A stretch of 41,945 bases of DNA, taken from assembly GCA_022825085.1 (NCBI GenBank), contig JAJDYQ010000071.1, forward strand, positions 1 through 41,945. Reading direction: 5' to 3'. The position numbers were made by a program, and so were the translations under genes. Source of the DNA: Gammaproteobacteria bacterium. GTDB taxonomy: Bacteria > Pseudomonadota > Gammaproteobacteria > JAJDYQ01. Under the pieces are notes generated by a model, which worked only from the letters and a program-made list of their open reading frames with translations, searched no databases and had not been told where the DNA came from. Shown piece by piece: positions 9,567 through 18,200 of this stretch (position 1 is its first letter; each line of letters begins with the position of its first letter).

Positions 9567-10559
9567 ATGTCACGCATACAAAACATCTGTGTATTGGGAG
9601 GAACCGGATTTGTCGGCCATGCCGTTGTTCGACAACTGGTGACAACCGGACGCAAAATTACTGTCCTGAGCCGTCGTCCGCAACGGGCAAAAGATCTTTT
9701 ACCAAACCCCGGTGTTCGTCTTGTCAAGGCCGACATCCATAAGCCGGAGGTTCTGGAAAGGCACTTCGAAGGCATGGATGCCGTCATCAACCTTGTCGGC
9801 ATTCTCAATGAGTTTCGCTATCAATCCTTTCGCGATACCCATGTCAAGCTACCCCGCAATGTCATGCGCATCTGCTGGAAAACCGGAGTTCAACGTCTTC
9901 TGCACATGAGTGCATTGGGAGCAGACGCCGGCACCGGCAAAAGCGAATACCTGCGCACCAAAGGGGAAGCCGAGCAATTACTATACATTGACTCCGGTGA
10001 TAATCTGCACATTACCCGCTTTCGGCCATCGGTTATCTTCGGCCCAAACGATCAATTCTTTAATCGTTTTGCCCGCCTATTACGTTATACACCGTGGCTG
10101 TTTCCGCTGGCCTGCAGCAATGCTCTGCTGGCACCGGTGTATGTTGAAGATGTTGCCCGGGCCTTTGCCACTGCGCTGGAAGAACCTGATACGTATAATC
10201 AACGCTATGACCTGTGCGGCCCATCCCGGTACTCACTGCGTGAACTGGTAGAATATACAGCGAAACTGATCGGACTCAGGCGCCGGGTCATTCCATTACC
10301 GGAGCGTGTTGCCATGTTGCAGGCATTTTTTCTGGAGATGGTTCCGGGCAAACCCTTCAGTCTGGATAATTTCTATTCCCTGAAAACTGCCAGCCACTGT
10401 GAAGACAATGGGCTACAACGTTTAGGCATTGAAAGCACACCACTGGAAGCCATCGTGCCGCAATATATGCTGGGGAAAACCCAGCGAGTACGCCATAATG
10501 AATTTCGTCGTCATGCCGGACGTGACGAAGACCACTCCCAAAGCAGTCCCCTGACTTAA
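9567..10559 (+). CDS. NAD(P)-binding epimerase-like protein (complex I NDUFA9 type)
   Basis: 330 residues from ATG 9567, preceded by GGACGGAG. The open frame extends 34 codons upstream, but the Rossmann start NICVLGGTGFVGHAVVRQL follows this ATG directly. Features of the atypical short-chain dehydrogenase group related to NDUFA9 are INLVGILNE, HMSALGAD, FRPSVIFGPNDQFFNRFA and PVYVEDVA. The typical YxxxK pair is replaced by a SEYLRTKGEAE segment. Relatives are annotated as NADH dehydrogenase accessory or sugar-nucleotide epimerase-like proteins; the precise role is unknown. Its TAA overlaps the cca start (TAATG). Confidence 0.8.
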   Translation: MSRIQNICVLGGTGFVGHAVVRQLVTTGRKITVLSRRPQRAKDLLPNPGVRLVKADIHKPEVLERHFEGMDAVINLVGILNEFRYQSFRDTHVKLPRNVMRICWKTGVQRLLHMSALGADAGTGKSEYLRTKGEAEQLLYIDSGDNLHITRFRPSVIFGPNDQFFNRFARLLRYTPWLFPLACSNALLAPVYVEDVARAFATALEEPDTYNQRYDLCGPSRYSLRELVEYTAKLIGLRRRVIPLPERVAMLQAFFLEMVPGKPFSLDNFYSLKTASHCEDNGLQRLGIESTPLEAIVPQYMLGKTQRVRHNEFRRHAGRDEDHSQSSPLT

Positions 10560-11782
10560 TGCAGACCTATCTTGTCGGCGGAGCAGTTCGTGACTCACTA
10601 CTGCACCGGGCAACCCGTGAAAAAGACTGGGTTGTCGTTGGCACCACGCCCGAAGAAATGATCAATACCGGCTTCAAACCGATTGGCAGGCATTTTCCGG
10701 TATTTCTGCATCCTGAAACCCGCGAGGAATACGCACTGGCCCGTACCGAGCGAAAAACCGCGCCCGGCTATCACGGTTTCAGCTTTCATGCCGCCCCCGA
10801 TGTTACGCTGGAGGAGGACCTCAAGCGCCGCGACCTGACCATTAACGCCATCGCACAAAGCGAAGATGGTAAATTGATCGACCCCTATGGCGGAATCGAC
10901 GATATTGAAAAACGGGTATTGCGACACGTCTCCGATGCCTTTGCTGAAGACCCCGTCAGAATCCTGAGAATCGCACGATTTGCAGCACGCTTTCACAGGT
11001 ACGGCTTCACCATCGCCGACAAAACCCAACAGTTGATGCAACAGATGACAGCCGAAGGGGAGGCCGATGCACTGGTACCTGAGCGCGTCTGGGCGGAAAC
11101 CTGCAAAGCTCTGTCCGAAGCCAGGCCCTCCATATATTTTGAGGTTCTAAGGGCCTGCGGTACCCTTCAAAAATTATTTCCGGAACTGGAATGCCTGTGG
11201 GGCATACCGCAACCGGAGCGCTGGCACCCCGAAATCGACACAGGCGTACACATTATGATGGCGCTGGATATGGCCGCCCGCTTAACCGAAGATAGTCAGG
11301 TGCGTTTTGCCGTCCTGACGCATGATCTGGGCAAAGGCACAACTCCGGCAGCCATGCTGCCCTCACATCACGGGCATGAGCAGCGTAGCGTCGAGCTGGT
11401 CAGACAGCTATGCCGCCGCTACAGAATACCCAATCAATACCGCGATCTGGCTCTAACAGTTGCAAAATATCATGGTCACTTTCATCGGGTTGCAGAAATG
11501 AAGCCGGCAACCATCCTAAAAGTCCTGCACGGCATTGACGCATTCCGCAAACCGGCACGCCTGCACCAATTCGTGCTGGCCTGCGAAGCCGATTCAAGAG
11601 GCAGGACAGGGTTCGAGGAAACCATCCCGCAACAAGCGAAACAAATAGAAGCCTGCTATAAGGCAGCCACCTCAGTGGATATCCCGACCATTGTGCGGGG
11701 ACTCAAGGGGACACAAGCGAAAGCCGCTATCGACAAAGCCCGCATTGCGGCGATCAGAAAACTGGAATTGCGGCAGAACTGA
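10559..11782 (+). CDS. cca: CCA-adding tRNA nucleotidyltransferase
   Basis: 407 residues. Nucleotidyltransferase signatures are GGAVRDSLL at residues 7-15, EKDWVVVG, and RRDLTINAIA with DPYGG. The RNA-binding head includes RILRIARFAARF and an E/RxxR-type nucleotide-recognition region. The C-terminal half carries an HD phosphohydrolase domain (THDLGKGT, then HHGHEQRS), as in E. coli Cca. It builds or repairs the CCA end of tRNA; the HD domain gives phosphatase or phosphodiesterase activity. It starts within the stop codon of the preceding gene, so the two form an operon. Confidence 0.95.
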   Translation: MQTYLVGGAVRDSLLHRATREKDWVVVGTTPEEMINTGFKPIGRHFPVFLHPETREEYALARTERKTAPGYHGFSFHAAPDVTLEEDLKRRDLTINAIAQSEDGKLIDPYGGIDDIEKRVLRHVSDAFAEDPVRILRIARFAARFHRYGFTIADKTQQLMQQMTAEGEADALVPERVWAETCKALSEARPSIYFEVLRACGTLQKLFPELECLWGIPQPERWHPEIDTGVHIMMALDMAARLTEDSQVRFAVLTHDLGKGTTPAAMLPSHHGHEQRSVELVRQLCRRYRIPNQYRDLALTVAKYHGHFHRVAEMKPATILKVLHGIDAFRKPARLHQFVLACEADSRGRTGFEETIPQQAKQIEACYKAATSVDIPTIVRGLKGTQAKAAIDKARIAAIRKLELRQN

Positions 11783-11806
11783 CTTATCTATTCCGCTTAA
11801 CGCACA

Positions 11807-11874
11807 TTGGGTGGAGTTTTCTGATCACCCATGCTAATAATGAAGCGGCCTGTCTTATCGGCGGATGGTCCGGC
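11807..11874 (+). promoter_or_regulatory. Leader/promoter element, copy 1 (upstream of rhodanese gene)
   Basis: The 68 bases before the rhodanese ATG match those before the thioredoxin ATG (12353-12419). Shared pieces in the same order are TTGGGTGG, TTTTC, ATGCTAATAA and TCTTATC, and the distance to the start codon is nearly identical (68 and 67 bases). TGCTAATAAT could be an extended -10 box. A common promoter or regulator-binding leader is the simplest reading; homology from an old duplication is the alternative. Confidence 0.55.
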
Positions 11875-12270
11875 ATGAATATCGAGCAGAAAAACCACTA
11901 TCAAAACAAACTCGCCCATGAGATGGATTCGTGGGATCTTTACGAAGCGCTTGGCAGCAGCGAACCTGTTATCGTCGTGGATGGTCGCGCAACCGCAGCC
12001 TATGCGAGGGAACATATTCCGGGTGCCATCAACCTGCCACACCGGGAGCTTTCACCGGCGTCAGTAGCATCACTCGACCGATCAAAGATCTATGTCTGCT
12101 ACTGTGACGGTATCGGTTGCAATGCCTCAACCAAGACAGCACTCAAACTGTTGAACCTCGGTTTTGAAGTGCGCGAAATGATCGGTGGCCTTGATTGGTG
12201 GAAACGCGATGGCTATGCCACCGAAGGTGAGCATGCCTGCTCTGGAACCGAACTGGCCTGCGGCTGCTAA
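11875..12270 (+). CDS. Rhodanese-like sulfurtransferase
   Basis: 131 residues forming one rhodanese domain: DLYEAL, VIVVDGRATAAYAREHIPGAINLPHREL, then the active-site loop VCYCDGIGCNAST with Cys77 as the likely persulfide-carrying residue, and GFEVREMIGGLDWWKRDGY. The C-terminus has extra cysteines (HACSGTELACGC). Such proteins move sulfane sulfur; in a sulfur oxidiser it could handle persulfide in the cytoplasm, which is inference. No signal peptide. It starts a cluster with two secreted proteins and shares a leader element with the thioredoxin gene. Confidence 0.85.
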   Translation: MNIEQKNHYQNKLAHEMDSWDLYEALGSSEPVIVVDGRATAAYAREHIPGAINLPHRELSPASVASLDRSKIYVCYCDGIGCNASTKTALKLLNLGFEVREMIGGLDWWKRDGYATEGEHACSGTELACGC

Positions 12271-12352
12271 AAATTCCTCCAGACTCCCTGCCCGATTTGC
12301 CACAGGGTTTATTGATAGTCAGGCCATATTTCCAGGAATCTGGTCCCTGACT

Positions 12353-12419
12353 TTGGGTGGCATTTTCCGGTCGTCTATGCTAATAAATGAGGTCTCTCTT
12401 ATCATTGCAGGGTTTTGTC
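12353..12419 (+). promoter_or_regulatory. Leader/promoter element, copy 2 (upstream of thioredoxin gene)
   Basis: Second copy of the element described at 11807. TTGGGTGG begins at 12353, ATGCTAATAA lies near the middle, TCTTATC follows, and the start codon of the thioredoxin gene comes 67 bases after the beginning. Its presence indicates that this gene can be transcribed separately from the rhodanese gene, and it supports the start chosen at 12420. Confidence 0.55.
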
Positions 12420-12935
12420 ATGTGGAGTTCACCGTTTTCTGAAATCAACCGTATGGTGGTCTTCATGCTTGGCCTGTATCTTGCGTCCCCGGCGAGCCTG
12501 GCTGATGCGCCTGACGGCTGGGATTTTCTGGCCTTTGATGAGGCCAGAGCACAAGCGACCGCGGAGAACCGCCCTATTTTCGTTTATTTTGGGCGCTATG
12601 GCTGCCCAACCTGTGCCAGAGTGAACCATGAAAGCCTCACTGACCCGGATGTCCGCAAACGGTACCATGAACATTACATACTGGCTTATGTCGATTCTGA
12701 AAGCGGTGACCGGCTGCGCCTGCCCAACGGGGAAAGAATGACCGAAATGGATCTGGGTATTCGATATAAAGTCTTCGGCACGCCGTTTTTCTTTTTCATG
12801 GAGCCGGATGGCAAGACTATCACCCGGATTCCGGGATTTGTGTCGGCACCAGAATTCCTTGCACTGGACCGATACGTGAATGGTGGGCATTATCGGAACC
12901 AGAGTTTGCAGGAGTTCATATCGGAGGGGACGTGA
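12420..12935 (+). CDS. Secreted thioredoxin-fold protein with CPTC active site (SoxW-like)
   Basis: 171 residues from ATG 12420. A hydrophobic stretch (MVVFMLGLYLASPASLADA, residues 12-30) looks like a signal peptide with an Ala-x-Ala-type cleavage site, so the mature domain should be periplasmic. The thioredoxin fold shows FVYFGRYGCPTCARVN with Cys62 and Cys65, then YKVFGTPFFFFMEPDG with the cis-Pro of thioredoxins. Size and layout resemble SoxW/thioredoxin_7 proteins that reduce periplasmic partners. Its stop overlaps the GTG start of the next gene (GTGA), so the two are probably made together. Confidence 0.75.
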   Translation: MWSSPFSEINRMVVFMLGLYLASPASLADAPDGWDFLAFDEARAQATAENRPIFVYFGRYGCPTCARVNHESLTDPDVRKRYHEHYILAYVDSESGDRLRLPNGERMTEMDLGIRYKVFGTPFFFFMEPDGKTITRIPGFVSAPEFLALDRYVNGGHYRNQSLQEFISEGT

Positions 12936-14161
12936 TCCGCTGGCTCTTGCCGATATTGTGGCTGCCGATGGTTTGCCATGGGGAGCTATGGAGCTTTGGC
13001 GAACCGGTTACTGTCACGGATGCGTCGCTGGCACCACACTATCATCACCTGGATGGTTCGGGACGCCGGCATCTTGCTGCCGCCGGAGATTATGTAGCCC
13101 TGGTGTGGGAGGATGATCGAACTGGTTCGCCACAGATCCATGTGGCCATCAAGGGATTGTCCGACCCCGGCTTTCTCTCTACTTTCCAGCTCAGCTCCGG
13201 CACTGAGGCCTACGAACCTGCCATCGCATCTGTTTCAGATGCGGCATGGGTCATTGCCTGGGAACAGGATAGTGAAATCCTGGGCAGTGTCCTTACCCCC
13301 GAAACCCAGACCCATCCGTTAAATCTCTCATCCGGACCAGGTCGGCATGTGACTCTGGCGACAGACGGGACAGGACAGATCTCGGCCGTCTGGGGGAAAA
13401 GGCAGGGACGCACACAAAGGCTTGTGGTCTCCGACCTTGTTATCCGGGACGGGAGTCTGATGGTAAGGGACGAGAAGACCATCACCACCGATAACCCAAG
13501 TCATTTTCAGGGTTTTCCCGCAGCCACTTATACGAGCAGGGGAGAGCTGTTTATTGCCTGGGAGGACCGATGGGCAGGTCATACCCGGATTTATGGCAGT
13601 TTGCGGAACCGAAGTGGCATGTTTCATCCGGCAGTCCAGCTCAATGAACACCGGGGACCGGGAGCAGCAGAGAGTTATCTTGAGAATACAGGCACCGGAG
13701 TCATGCGGGTATCTCTGGCATCTGGCCGGCATGGCCTGGTGGAGGCCGTCTGGCTTGACAAGCGCAATCCGGGGTCCGGCTATGCTGTATGGGGCGGGCA
13801 CAGTCAGGATGGTGGTCAGCAGTTCAGTGCCAATGTGCGTGTACAGGATACGATGGGTGATGCGGTCGCGCAGTGGCATGCCTCAGTGGTTGCCTTTGAG
13901 GATATTTTGATTGCTGTCTGGGATGATGCGCGGGAAGGCTGGAGTGATGAAAAGGAATCCGGTGATGTCTTTCTATCCTGGCGATCCGACGGCAACTGGA
14001 GCGATGATTTGCTCGTTCCCGGTGCATCGGGAAACGGCTATCAGGGCAGCCCGGTTATAGCAGTCGATATGAATGGCGATCTGCATCTTGCATGGATTGA
14101 AAAGACCACACTGACCGCACCAAGCCGGCTCCGATACCTGTACGGGCGGCGTACATACTGA
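12932..14161 (+). CDS. Secreted beta-propeller (sialidase/BNR-like) protein
   Basis: 409 residues from GTG 12932, overlapping the thioredoxin stop by four bases. A signal peptide is likely (RWLLPILWLPMVCHG). The body is a run of about 40-60-residue blade-like repeats with recurring VWEDDRTGSPQIHVA, AWEDRWAGHTRIYG, VWLDKRNPGSGYAVWGG and VWDDAREGWS motifs, and an Asp-box-like SQDGGQQF. This is the pattern of sialidase/exo-alpha-galactosidase-like six-bladed propellers, but I see no catalytic sialidase set (Arg triad, Tyr/Glu), so binding or scaffolding in the periplasm is more likely. Translational coupling suggests it is a partner or substrate of the CPTC thioredoxin. Confidence 0.6.
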   Translation: MIRWLLPILWLPMVCHGELWSFGEPVTVTDASLAPHYHHLDGSGRRHLAAAGDYVALVWEDDRTGSPQIHVAIKGLSDPGFLSTFQLSSGTEAYEPAIASVSDAAWVIAWEQDSEILGSVLTPETQTHPLNLSSGPGRHVTLATDGTGQISAVWGKRQGRTQRLVVSDLVIRDGSLMVRDEKTITTDNPSHFQGFPAATYTSRGELFIAWEDRWAGHTRIYGSLRNRSGMFHPAVQLNEHRGPGAAESYLENTGTGVMRVSLASGRHGLVEAVWLDKRNPGSGYAVWGGHSQDGGQQFSANVRVQDTMGDAVAQWHASVVAFEDILIAVWDDAREGWSDEKESGDVFLSWRSDGNWSDDLLVPGASGNGYQGSPVIAVDMNGDLHLAWIEKTTLTAPSRLRYLYGRRTY

Positions 14162-14322
14162 TAGAGGAGGAGAGTACCGTTCGCTTTCCCGAAAGTGGCA
14201 GCAATTCGCAGTCGGCCTACCGGATTGAACGGGCAGAGTTATTCAGCTTCAGTGCCGCAACGGTCGAACAGTCCCTGATGGAATCCGGTTATCATCGTCG
14301 GGGCAGCTTCCGTTATCCTTAG
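14162..14322 (+). other. Open frame without start codon, possible gene remnant
   Basis: Between the propeller gene and the DMT exporter, one frame stays open for 53 codons and ends at TAG 14320-14322. Its end reads VEQSLMESGYHRRGSFRYP. An AGGAGGAG site sits at 14166-14173, but no ATG, GTG or TTG follows at a useful distance. It could be the leftover 3' end of a gene or chance. I do not recognise it. Confidence 0.2.
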
Positions 14323-14352
14323 GGCACGTATTCGGGCAATCGAAAATATTTG

Positions 14353-15228
14353 ATGAAAGCAACACTGATCGGATTTAGTGCAGTCCTCATGTGGTCACTG
14401 CTGGCCCTGTTGACGGCTTCGTCAGGAGGAGTACCACCCTTCCAGCTTACTGCCATGTGCTTTTTGATCGCGACCATCCCTGGATTGCTTGTGCTTGCCA
14501 TAAGCCCGACAGGTTTTCGTAATCTGCGCCAGCCCCTGTATATATGGTGTATCAGTGTCGGAGGGCTGTTCGGCTATCATTTTTTCTACTTTACCGCGCT
14601 GCGTAATGCACCGGCTGTTGAAGCGAGTCTGATCGGCTATCTCTGGCCTCTGATGGTCGTTGTCGGTTCGGCACTTTTCCCTGGAGAACGGCTCGGCTGG
14701 CATCATATAGCCGGTGCGCTGGCCGGCTTTGCAGGGACCATTCTGATCGTTGCCAAAGACGGCTTTTCTTTCAGCAGCAGCTTCGCTCTCGGTTATGGTT
14801 CAGCACTGTGCGCCGCCTTTACCTGGTGTGCCTATTCACTCCTCCTGAGACGATTCGGCACAGTTCCGACCGATGCGGTGACCGGGTTTTGTGCGGTAAC
14901 GGCGATTCTCTCATTAGCTTGCCATCTGGCACTGGAACAAACCGTCTGGCCACAGGGAACTGTACAGTGGCTCGCTGTCGCCGGTCTCGGCCTGCTGCCG
15001 GTTGGTGCCGCCTTTTACGCCTGGGACTTTGGCGTCAAACATGGTGATATACGGATTCTGGGCACAGCAAGCTATGCAGCACCACTGCTCTCAACCCTGA
15101 TTCTTGTCGCATCAGGCGTCGGTCAGGCTGACTGGCGCATTGCCATTGCCTGCATCCTGATCATCGGAGGTGCCGTGCTGGCCGCGAAGGATCTGCTGTT
15201 TGCGCAGATACAGCAGAGAAAAACATAA
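14353..15228 (+). CDS. EamA/DMT-family exporter (YddG-like)
   Basis: 291 residues from ATG 14353. About ten hydrophobic segments arranged as two EamA repeats; conserved spots are FYFTALRNAPAVEASLIGYLWPLMVV (end of the first repeat) and TASYAAPLLSTLIL (second repeat). This matches inner-membrane drug/metabolite transporters, with closest resemblance to the aromatic amino-acid exporter YddG. The substrate is not determinable by reading. It converges with the decarboxylase/adenylation gene only 30 bases away; export of that enzyme's product would be attractive, but this is inference. Confidence 0.82.
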   Translation: MKATLIGFSAVLMWSLLALLTASSGGVPPFQLTAMCFLIATIPGLLVLAISPTGFRNLRQPLYIWCISVGGLFGYHFFYFTALRNAPAVEASLIGYLWPLMVVVGSALFPGERLGWHHIAGALAGFAGTILIVAKDGFSFSSSFALGYGSALCAAFTWCAYSLLLRRFGTVPTDAVTGFCAVTAILSLACHLALEQTVWPQGTVQWLAVAGLGLLPVGAAFYAWDFGVKHGDIRILGTASYAAPLLSTLILVASGVGQADWRIAIACILIIGGAVLAAKDLLFAQIQQRKT

Positions 15229-15258
15229 TGTGCTATCAGGGACTATTTGCTGAAAAAA

Positions 15259-18200
15259 TCAAGCGGCAATACAGTGCTTACCCTTTTTCAGCTTATTTCT
15301 GTCAATTTTTCCACTCAAGGTGAAAGGCATTTCATCCAGGATACGATATTTCCGGGGCAACATACTCTCCAGCAGCTTTTTTGCAGCAGTGGATTTAATA
15401 CTGTCCAGTTGCCGACTTTCTGCCTCTTTATTGACCAGCTCAATATGGGCAACAAGGTATTTATCCATTCCTCCATCAACTTCAGTCGTTATGGCACAAT
15501 GCTTGATCAGATCAATTTCCAGCAGTATCGATTCAACCCCGGACAACTCTACGTGGCATTCACCGATTTTAATGAAATCATCCGAACGTCCGATATATTC
15601 CACATCGCCACTTGCCCGCCTCCTGCCCCTGTCTCCGGTACGAAATAAACGGGCATTGGCATCACTGGAAAACGGATCCTTAATAAATCGATCAGGATAT
15701 GCTTTCTGCCGATGAAAGTACCCCGGCGAAACCGCATCTCCCCCAACATGGATTTCACCAATCTGACCATTGGGTACCGGTTTCATATCTTCGTCAAGCA
15801 GGTATATCCGACAGCCAGGCAATGGTTTCCCAATCGGGATGAACGCATCGCCCGACTCTTCTTGCAGTAACATATTATTGGCAAAGGCATCCGCCAAAAA
15901 GGGCATCCCCTCGCCTCCTCCATGAAGTTCATGGTTATTGTGATCACCGCATATCCGGTTGGCGAGCATTAACTGATCTGCAAGTACCCGAAATATATCC
16001 ATCCGGGTAGTAAGCGGGTTTGCAAGTATTGCACGAAAAACGACTATGGGCTGGGCAGCACCATAACGGGTATTACTCAATACAGTACTGGAAACAAACG
16101 TTGATCCCTTTATAAACTGGGCATTCTGCAATCGTTGATTGACAGCATCAATTTCAGAATGGTCATCGCCACTTAATGTATCATGAACCAGTTTATCCCG
16201 ATATTTTTCAGGTATGTACCTGTAATTAACGATATTCAATGGCGGCTCAAATATGAGCTCAAAACAATCCATGGAATCAATAATCCGGGCGAACAAAACG
16301 GACTTCTCCACGCTGGCATCGAATAGAGCCTCATACCCTTTTTTTCCCATCACCTGAAGAGATAAATGTATCAGTAATGCCATGTCAGATCTGGAACCCT
16401 CCATGCTGAAGCGGCCGACATCATAGGAGTCCGGTGTTGACTGGTAGGCTGCCGTGGTGGCACCATATCTCAACATCTCGGGCTCACGAAACAGGCATAG
16501 ACTGATACCCTGTGGCAGATAAAGCTGTTTATGTGCGCAAAATGTTATTGAGTCCGCACATTCAATCCCCCTGAAACGGTTCCGATACTTATCTGAAAAT
16601 ACTCCCCCACCACCCCATGCCGCATCAACATGAAAATAAATATCATATTGTCTGGCAATATCTGCCATCTGCTGCAAAGGATCGATATGTCCTGTTTCAG
16701 TAGCACCGGCAATACCTGTTATCGCAAATATATAGAGCTTGTTTTCACGACAATAGTCAATTTTTTCATGTAAATCCCGGATATCCATGGCACCATCAGA
16801 AGTGGAAGCAACATTGATAATATTACCGGCTCCCATACCAAGAACCGAAGCCGATTTTTTGATAGAGTAGTGCATAAGATCAGAGCCAATCAGCACCATA
16901 TCTTTATAACCACTGGCCTGTAGTATCCGATACAAACCGGCAGCAGACAGATCATCATTACCAGACAATCTTGCCAGCGCCCGATTACGGGCAATCATCA
17001 GAGCGGTTATATTGGAAACCGTACCGCCGGTCGTAACCAGGCCCAGATTCGCATTGACCTTCTGCACATGCTCTTTATAAAAGGGATCCGGCAAACCATA
17101 AAAACAACGATGCAGCATTGCAATCGCCTCGCGCTCCAGAAAAATTGCTGACTTGGCTGTTTCAATTTTCACCAGATTCTGGTTCATTCGAGAAATCAAT
17201 CGGCTCACATCATGGACAAAGTCGGGCAATGCCGATGTCATGTGCCCGATATAGAGCGGTGAGGCTGTATTGATCGAATAAGGCATAACCTCGTTTTTGA
17301 ACCACTCAAAATACTCCGTCATGCCCAACGGATGATCTGCCATCCCGGTATTCATAAAGCGAGAGGCAAGCTCATTCACAGGCATATCCGGCGTAGTAAT
17401 CTCATGGCCTCGCCTGTCTCCGGGCGACGGCATACCACCCGGATCATGATCAGGCAGAGATTCAGCAGACTTTGAAAAATACGCCAGCACATGATCCATA
17501 TGAAGTCTCTTTACTTCATGCCATGTAACACCAGCACCGACTTCAGTAGCGCCGTATATATTGATCAGGTGCGCATGTTTGAATCGTTGATAAAAAAGCC
17601 GCGCAACCGGTGCAGATAATGCTTCACCACTGCAAAATACATATTTCAACCCTGAAAGATGAAACATCTGCTCTGATGAAACAGACAATACGGACTTCAA
17701 CAGAGATGGCGTCAGAGTAATTCTCGTTATATTTTTTGCCGCAACTATTTTGACAAGCTCAAGCACACTGCCTGCCTGTACGTCAGACAGGATAACAAGC
17801 GTCACCCCTTTTAACAGCGGAGAGAACAGTTCGACAATATGACCCACAACACTGACAGATATTCTCTGACAGGCCAGCTCGCCATCATTGTACGGATACT
17901 CCTCCCATACCCAGTCCAAATGATTAACAATGCCTCGATAAGTACTCTGTACCGCCTTTGAGCGACCTGTCAATCCAGCCGTATAGGCAACACATAACAT
18001 ATCATCGGCTTGTACAGACACATCCGGAGAATCAACCGGCTGCCTGCCTATCAGCGACCAGTCAGCATCGATATTGATCACGACAGCGTCCGTTATCAGA
18101 TTTTGGCCAAACCCGGCCATCGTTATGACAGCATGAGGGGAACAGTCATTTAATATGGAGTTGCTCCGCTCTGGCGGCATGCTCGAATCGATCGGCACAT

